The position numbers and the translations under genes were made by a program. A stretch of 9,833 bases of DNA, from positions 1 through 9,833 of the forward strand of contig JAHZLG010000103.1 of the NCBI GenBank assembly GCA_022599995.1. The letters run 5' to 3'. How positions within the stretch are numbered: position 1 is the stretch's first letter; each line of letters opens with the position of its first letter. This DNA is from Alphaproteobacteria bacterium (GTDB lineage Bacteria; Pseudomonadota; Alphaproteobacteria; CBDBCS01; JAHZLG01). Under the pieces are notes generated by a model. The model saw only the letters and a program-made list of their open reading frames with translations, did not search any database and was not told the DNA's origin. Shown piece after piece: positions 5,281 to 9,833 of the stretch.

Positions 5281-6966
5281 CTACCCTCGTTGCGCGGCCG
5301 TGATGGCGATGCGCGTGCGCAGAGGCGCACCATCGCGGGTCAGCACAAGCTCCAACATCCCCGCGGGGCCAAAGCCCAGAATCGTGAGCCCCTCTGCTCG
5401 ACGATATTTGTTCTGAAGCATGGACAAAATACCCTTCTGCTCGCTGTTGCTCGGACGCCCCGGCGGGTCGATCAGCACCACGCCGCCAAGACGATGCAGC
5501 AGGCAAAGTTGAATGCCTTCGTCTAGGGCGTGGGCACACCGCGCGGCCAAGTCATGTTTTCCTCCAGCGTATGCCCCCGTGGTTGATGCGGGGGCAGTGC
5601 GCCCTGCGTGTTTTTGGCTTGTTTTCCCGGTGGGTTTCGCCGTTGCACGCTGCGGAGCACGGGACGATGCCGGGTCAGTCACGCGGCAGTCGCAATCCAG
5701 CATGTGCCCCGCCATACCAGAATCGAGGTGCCAGCTATAGACATTGCCCTTATGCCGCCGCGTGATAGTTTCCCCCGAAAGCAGGTCGTGGATGGTGCTC
5801 AGCAATGCCGCTGCGATGGGGTGTTGCGTTTGCCCCGGATACACCCGCCAGTGCAGATCGGGGTAGGTTGCCAATTGCGCGAGTATCGCCTCGTCGGGGC
5901 GGCGAGGAAACCACACCATTTCATGCGCGGTGCGCAAGAGGGTGTCGATCAGGGTTGGCGGTGGAATCACCACGCCGGGCTTGCGGCGTTGCGGGATGGT
6001 TTCCAGCGTCGTCTTGAGGTGGGTTGCCTCGGCCACCAGGGCGGTGAGCAGTGCCTTTCCCGCCTCGTCTGCCCTTGCATGCGGTTCACCCTCTCGGCCA
6101 AGACCTTGTTCGATAAGTGCGGCGGCGGTGGGGGACAGGGTCACCTCGAGGGAGTATCCCGCCACGGCAATGGCACGCAGCTGGACAATCGCCTGCTCGA
6201 TCGGGGTGCGACGATGCTTGTCGTTGTCGTTGGCCCCGCCGTGCTGTGCATCGTTGGGCGTATCCTTCGAGGAGGCATCCGACGACTCGCGATCTTGATC
6301 CCATCGAATCAACCGCCCGAGATTAAGCTGCGGCTTGTTTCGCCGTGTCACCTTGCAATATCGTCCGTGCTGGGTCGGCGTCCATGTGCCCTTGGCAAGC
6401 TTCCCCTTCGCAAGGGATGATGAGGCTGTCTGCGCGGCACGCGCCACCTGCTGGACGATCACCCGATCCCCCAGTCTCACCCCGTGGCGCAGGGGCAGCC
6501 AAAGCATGTCGGGCTCGCCGATGTCGACGTGCACCACGCGCTCGCCCTCGGCGATGTAGCGGACGATTCCGGCATAGACCCCGCCATTGCGCCGGAGATC
6601 GCCCACAAGGGCGGCATCGATCGCAATCGGGATCACGGCATCAGCAGAATCTGTGCTGTCAGCGGCATCAATGCCATGAATGCCATGAATGCCATCACCC
6701 GCACCTGCCATGCTGCCGGCAACCGGGGCATCGCTCCCGCGCCCTGTCATCGAGACGTCGGGCGTTGGCGGCATCGTTGTCCAAACTGCCAAGATGGGGG
6801 CGTTTGCCTCGTCTTGGTCGTGGGCAACCAGCGTCTTGTCCTGCCCCACATGCCCCGCCTGCCTCGCCGGCAGGGATTTGGCGAAGGTATCGATCAAGGG
6901 GGCAGCATCAAGCACCCAGCAATCGGTCACACGCCCCGCGGGACGATGGAATGCACTGCCGTACAT
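5281..6966 (-). CDS. Divergent RNase E/G family protein
   Basis: RNase E/G enzymes are 5'-sensing endoribonucleases of mRNA decay and rRNA maturation. Family features in this 561-residue protein are an S1-like segment (GGVYAGIVRYIAEGERVVHVDIG 128-150, then LGDRVIVQQVARA 165-177), KGTWTPTQHGRY (192-203, compare 'KG..LT..iSLPGRY'), and the C-terminal core LHRLGGVVLID (490-500), where Asp500 matches E. coli RNase E Asp346. ILGFGPAGMLELVLTRDGAPL (529-549) matches the conserved 'GLVELTR' end. By my alignment SWHLDSG (411-417) matches 'TIDVNSG', which would put His413 at the place of catalytic Asp303; activity is therefore uncertain. No CPxC zinc-link is seen. Low-complexity stretches at about 76-110, 225-250 and 430-468 make it longer than the small alphaproteobacterial forms. 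AGGAGAAGGA (6983-6974) precedes the ATG, and the dehydrogenase gene ends 18 bases upstream, so the two are likely cotranscribed. Confidence 0.72.
   Translation of the reverse strand: MYGSAFHRPAGRVTDCWVLDAAPLIDTFAKSLPARQAGHVGQDKTLVAHDQDEANAPILAVWTTMPPTPDVSMTGRGSDAPVAGSMAGAGDGIHGIHGIDAADSTDSADAVIPIAIDAALVGDLRRNGGVYAGIVRYIAEGERVVHVDIGEPDMLWLPLRHGVRLGDRVIVQQVARAAQTASSSLAKGKLAKGTWTPTQHGRYCKVTRRNKPQLNLGRLIRWDQDRESSDASSKDTPNDAQHGGANDNDKHRRTPIEQAIVQLRAIAVAGYSLEVTLSPTAAALIEQGLGREGEPHARADEAGKALLTALVAEATHLKTTLETIPQRRKPGVVIPPPTLIDTLLRTAHEMVWFPRRPDEAILAQLATYPDLHWRVYPGQTQHPIAAALLSTIHDLLSGETITRRHKGNVYSWHLDSGMAGHMLDCDCRVTDPASSRAPQRATAKPTGKTSQKHAGRTAPASTTGAYAGGKHDLAARCAHALDEGIQLCLLHRLGGVVLIDPPGRPSNSEQKGILSMLQNKYRRAEGLTILGFGPAGMLELVLTRDGAPLRTRIAITAAQRG
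6661..6696. repeat. 9-bp tandem repeat inside the RNase E/G-like gene
   Basis: aatgccatg occurs at 6670-6678 and 6679-6687, with aatgccatc at 6688-6696 and a degenerate unit before them. It encodes Gly-Ile-His repeats (about residues 92-100) in the low-complexity segment that precedes the S1-like domain. The unit length keeps the frame. Confidence 0.8.
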
Positions 6967-6984
6967 GGTGGCTTCCTTCTCCTA

Positions 6985-9405
6985 TCAGCCGCGCATCCGT
7001 TCTCCTTTGGGGTCATAGGGCACATCCTTCAGCACGGTCAGCCCGACACGTTCCCCAAGGATTTCGGTCGTAAACGGCTTGCCTGTGGCCAACGAATCCG
7101 TCGAGACATATCCCAAGGCGAGACTCTTTGCGCACCCTACCCCGTAGCCTCCTGATCGGGTGTGCCCGACCACTTCGTCGCCCTGATAAATCGGCTCGTA
7201 CCCCATGGAGTCGTAGTCGAGTCCGTCTTGCAGGGCGAAGAGGGTAAGCCGTGCCCCGGTTGTGTCTCCTAGCCCGGCCTGTTGTTGTGCCAGCAGGGCG
7301 GCTTTGCCGATGAAATTCGTTGCCTTATTCGTGTTCACAAAGTGGCGGAGCTCCGACTGCAGTGGCGAGTAGTCCCCCGTATACTCCATGTTCCACGCCC
7401 CGAAGCCTTTTTCTAGGCGAAGGGCGAGCAGGGCACGCGACCCAAACAATTGCATCCCGAAGGGTTCTCCTGCCGCCATGAGGGTTTCGAACAAGTGGCG
7501 GTGGTACTCGACGGGGGCGAAAATTTCATAGCCATATTCCCCCGTGAACGAGACGCGCAACACGATTGACGGCACTTTGCCGAGGTCGACCTGTCCCACG
7601 CTCATGAATTGAGTCGGGGCTTCGGCAGTCAAGGTTTCCATGATTTGCTTGGCACGCGGGCCGGCAATCGAGAATCCGGGGTGAGACAGGGTGAGGTTGT
7701 CGATAGTCACTGCCTTGTCGCCGCGATGGGCATCGAACCAGCGCAGGTGGATTGCCTGCATCGCCCCCGATCCGATGATGAGGTACTTGCCTCCACCAAG
7801 GTTGGCGATGCTGAGATCGCCGACCAGCTTGCCGACGTGATTCACCATGGGCGCAAGTTTCACCTTGCCCTGTGCGGGCAGGTTCGAGGCAAAGACCTCA
7901 TCCAAGAAGGCATGGGCATCGGCGCCACTCACCAGATATTTGGAATAGCCGCTAATCTCGATGAGGCCGGCGTTCTCACGAACTGCTTTCGCTTCGCGCA
8001 CAATATAGTCGAAGGCGTTGGTTCGTCCGAATCCCCAATTTTCGTGGGCATTTTCGGCGGAATCGGCAAACCATATTGGCGATTCCATCCCATAGGAGAC
8101 ACCAAACACGGCGTGATGCTGTGCCATCAGGTCATAGACGGGGGTGGTCAGCAAGGGGCGTCCGTCGGGGAGCTGCTCATTCGGAAACCCAACCCGAAAC
8201 CGGCGGCGGTAATTTTCGTGGGCTTTCGAGCTCAGGTAGCCTTTGCGGGCGTGCGGGCCGAACCTGCCGACATCCATGCCATAGACGTCTATCGAGGGTT
8301 GGCCATCGATGATCCACTCGGATAGGGCCAGCCCGATTCCCCCTCCCTGTGAGAACCCTGCCATCACCCCACAGGCGGCGTAAAATCCGGGAACGCCGGG
8401 AACAGGGCCAACCAAGGGGTTGCCGTCGGGGGCGAAGGTCATGGGGCCATTCACGACCTTTTTGACGCCGGCTTTTGCCAGCACTGGAAAGCGTTCGAAG
8501 GCGGTGGTGAGGTTATCCGACATGCGGTCGAGGTCGTCATTCAACAATTCGTGCCCGAAGTCCCACGGGGTCTCGTCGGGCGACCATGCCACCGGGCGTT
8601 GTTCGTAGGTACCGATCAGCATGCCATTGCCCTCTTGGCGGAAGTAATTCTCGCCGTCGGTGTCGATGATGTTCGGGACTTCGTGCGGCAAATCGACGAT
8701 TTCGGGGATGTCGTCGGTCAGCAGATATTGGTGCTCCATGGGGAGGGCGGGGAGAAAAACCCCAAGCATCTTGCCCACTTCGCGCCCCCACAGCCCACCG
8801 GCATTGATCACGATTCGAGCGTGCCACACCCCCTTCGGAGTCGTCACATCAAATCCTTTCCCTCGCCGTTCAATCGACGTGACCGGGCTTTCTATTTCGA
8901 TCTTAGCCCCGTTGATCTTCGCGGCTTTGGCGTAGGCATGCGTCACCGAGGCAGGGTCAATGTGTCCGTTGTCGGGGTCGTAGAGTGCGCCCACAAAATA
9001 CTTTTCTTCCATGAAGGGGATGACTTTTTTCACCTCTTGGACGTCGACAATCTGCGCGTCGATGCCGAGGAACCGAGCTTTGGCCGCCTCGCGGCGCAGC
9101 AGGGTCATCCGCTGTTCGGACGAGGCAAGGTAGAACCCTCCTGATTGGTGGTGTCCGATCGACTGCCCCGAAATCTCTTCGAGCTCCTTGTACAGATTGA
9201 TGGTGTACTTCTGCAGGGCTGCGACATTGGGGTCGCCATTCAAGGTGTGCATCGAACCCGCCGCATGCCAACTCGACCCCGAGGTCAGCTGCATCCGCTC
9301 GAGCAAGGTACAGTCGGTGACGCCCTTTTTGGTGAGGTGGTACAGGACACTGCATCCAACAACGCCTCCGCCAATCACTAGAATATCAGTATGAAAATCA
9401 GCCAT
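6985..9405 (-). CDS. Dimethylglycine/sarcosine dehydrogenase-type FAD and folate-binding oxidoreductase
   Basis: Enzymes of this family oxidatively demethylate N-methylated glycines (dimethylglycine, sarcosine) and pass the one-carbon unit to tetrahydrofolate bound in a GcvT-like domain. The 806-residue product has an N-terminal FAD fold with VIGGGVVG (10-17) and SSWHAAG (44-50), whose histidine is the covalent flavin site in mammalian relatives. It continues with MEHQYLLTDDIPEI (223-236) and NPLVGPVPGVPGFYAACG (329-346), a linker, and a GcvT domain (about 420-690) with MVNHVGKLVGDLSI (520-533) and RVSFTGEYGYEIF (617-629). A GcvT C-terminal barrel follows (about 710-800). Both halves are complete and no frameshift is seen. 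I chose the ATG at 9405 because the FAD fold starts there; one at 9477 would add 24 hydrophobic residues without homology. Neither has a strong ribosome binding site. Dimethylglycine, sarcosine or a related N-methyl amine cannot be told apart from sequence alone. Confidence 0.87.
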   Translation of the reverse strand: MADFHTDILVIGGGVVGCSVLYHLTKKGVTDCTLLERMQLTSGSSWHAAGSMHTLNGDPNVAALQKYTINLYKELEEISGQSIGHHQSGGFYLASSEQRMTLLRREAAKARFLGIDAQIVDVQEVKKVIPFMEEKYFVGALYDPDNGHIDPASVTHAYAKAAKINGAKIEIESPVTSIERRGKGFDVTTPKGVWHARIVINAGGLWGREVGKMLGVFLPALPMEHQYLLTDDIPEIVDLPHEVPNIIDTDGENYFRQEGNGMLIGTYEQRPVAWSPDETPWDFGHELLNDDLDRMSDNLTTAFERFPVLAKAGVKKVVNGPMTFAPDGNPLVGPVPGVPGFYAACGVMAGFSQGGGIGLALSEWIIDGQPSIDVYGMDVGRFGPHARKGYLSSKAHENYRRRFRVGFPNEQLPDGRPLLTTPVYDLMAQHHAVFGVSYGMESPIWFADSAENAHENWGFGRTNAFDYIVREAKAVRENAGLIEISGYSKYLVSGADAHAFLDEVFASNLPAQGKVKLAPMVNHVGKLVGDLSIANLGGGKYLIIGSGAMQAIHLRWFDAHRGDKAVTIDNLTLSHPGFSIAGPRAKQIMETLTAEAPTQFMSVGQVDLGKVPSIVLRVSFTGEYGYEIFAPVEYHRHLFETLMAAGEPFGMQLFGSRALLALRLEKGFGAWNMEYTGDYSPLQSELRHFVNTNKATNFIGKAALLAQQQAGLGDTTGARLTLFALQDGLDYDSMGYEPIYQGDEVVGHTRSGGYGVGCAKSLALGYVSTDSLATGKPFTTEILGERVGLTVLKDVPYDPKGERMRG

Positions 9406-9517
9406 GAAGAAAATATCCAAAGAGAAAAAAACAGGAGTAAGTGCAAATGCAACGACGAAAAAATCAAGGATGGCCATCGGTCGAGGGCTTCGCTCTGACG
9501 ATCACTCGATCAACCAT

Positions 9518-9819
9518 ACTAGGGTGCTGGCGATTGTGTCGATAGCTGAATCGCGTGCGCGGCAGGGGCAACGCCTGATGATCATCGCACCCGACCCTAG
9601 TCGAGCCCAAACAGTGCGTTGTCTTGAAAGCGACAAGTGGCGTTGCCGTGAAAATGGCTAGTAGCGTTGCCGTGAAAGCGACAAGTGGCGAAACCGTGGA
9701 AGCGGCAAGTGGTGGAGCCGTGAAAGCGACGAGTGACGGAACAGCGACAGTGGCAAGCGCGTTGCCTCGGCAGTCACCGTTCGGTTTTGGTCTGCACCTG
9801 TTCATGGCGGGACTAGGGT
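9518..9819. promoter_or_regulatory. Three copies of the 8-bp motif ACTAGGGT
   Basis: ACTAGGGT occurs on the plus strand at 9518-9525 and 9812-9819, and on the minus strand at 9601-9594. The last two sit in the longer form GACTAGGGTC. The copies flank the 24-bp repeat array and lie upstream of the dehydrogenase gene. They could be regulator sites, but no regulator gene is in view. Confidence 0.3.
9618..9737. repeat. 24-bp tandem repeat array, five units
   Basis: Five consecutive 24-bp units at 9618, 9642, 9666, 9690 and 9714 follow the consensus gttgccgtgaaagcgacaagtggc (shown as two halves: gttgccgtgaaa, gcgacaagtggc), with a degenerate sixth unit to about 9756. The units diverge at several positions, so the array is not freshly made. 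There are no spacers, which excludes a CRISPR. The period is a multiple of three and the minus strand is open through the array. Confidence 0.88.
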
Positions 9820-9833
9820 CAGGACTCATTAAA

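Larger units (their letters stand above)
9406..9833. other. Upstream region of the dehydrogenase gene, no supported gene
   Basis: No recognisable gene lies here. The first 70 bases upstream of the ATG are AT-rich with T runs on the sense strand. Further out are a 10-bp palindrome GATGATCATC (9577-9586), three ACTAGGGT motifs and the 24-bp repeat array. One minus-strand frame is open from the right edge to 9464, encoding an octapeptide repeat of the type VAFTATPL. It could be the end of a gene that starts outside the window, but its composition resembles no protein I recognise. Confidence 0.5.

Noticed and set aside
5608..6420. Plus-strand open frame of 270 codons
   Set aside because: It is antisense to the RNase E/G-like gene, which has family motifs and a good ribosome binding site; the plus-strand product shows none.
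9406..9477. Twenty-four-residue hydrophobic N-terminal extension of the dehydrogenase, possibly a signal or anchor
   Set aside because: The FAD fold begins right after the ATG at 9405, relatives are soluble, and the hydrophobicity comes from T runs in the leader. Not fully excluded.
9618..9756. CRISPR-like direct repeats
   Set aside because: The units are contiguous with no spacers and diverge from each other, and no cas gene is present.
9464..9829. Minus-strand open frame of 121 codons containing octapeptide repeats
   Set aside because: No domain, no ribosome binding site, odd Cys/Pro/Arg content and overlap with the dehydrogenase start. Kept only as a possible 3' end of a gene beyond the window.

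Overview
The window looks like GC-rich chromosomal DNA from a flagellated, heterotrophic bacterium, most likely an alphaproteobacterium. That assignment is an inference. It rests on a FliO with the short 'LDPKRRLVRV' core, a small divergent RNase E/G-like protein without the long E. coli-type scaffold, and a GcvT-fused dimethylglycine/sarcosine dehydrogenase of a type common in marine Alphaproteobacteria. No rRNA, tRNA, CRISPR array, transposase or phage gene is visible. All six supported genes lie on the minus strand.

Layout in the direction of transcription (right to left). (1) 9833-9406 is an upstream region with five tandem 24-bp repeats and three copies of ACTAGGGT. (2) 9405-6985 encodes a two-domain FAD/folate dehydrogenase for methylated glycines. 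It is followed after 18 bases, with a strong ribosome binding site, by (3) an RNase E/G-like protein at 6966-5281. (4) 5280-5023 is a gap with three related small hairpins, an unusual nested palindrome and a plausible promoter. (5) 5022-2296 encodes an enlarged biotin-dependent acyl-CoA carboxylase alpha subunit, probably methylcrotonyl-CoA carboxylase. (6) 2224-1031 encodes isovaleryl-CoA dehydrogenase. These two catalyse consecutive steps of leucine breakdown (isovaleryl-CoA to 3-methylcrotonyl-CoA to 3-methylglutaconyl-CoA). (7) 1030-766 is a gap with a 25-bp duplication, a G-quadruplex-type tract and a palindrome. (8) 765-226 is fliO, overlapping by an ATGA (9) fliP, which runs off the left edge. 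Both belong to the flagellar type III export gate.

The strongest unusual signal is not a new gene system. Conserved enzymes here are repeatedly enlarged by in-frame simple-sequence DNA. There are 9-bp repeats in fliO and the RNase gene, 21-bp repeats forming the tail of the carboxylase, a G-run minisatellite encoding a Pro/Ser insertion inside its ATP-grasp domain, and a 24-bp array upstream of the dehydrogenase. The fliO and carboxylase arrays share an identical 15-bp duplex sequence. The carboxylase is about 240 residues longer than usual, yet its recognisable catalytic motifs are intact. I found no convincing undescribed defence or mobile system.
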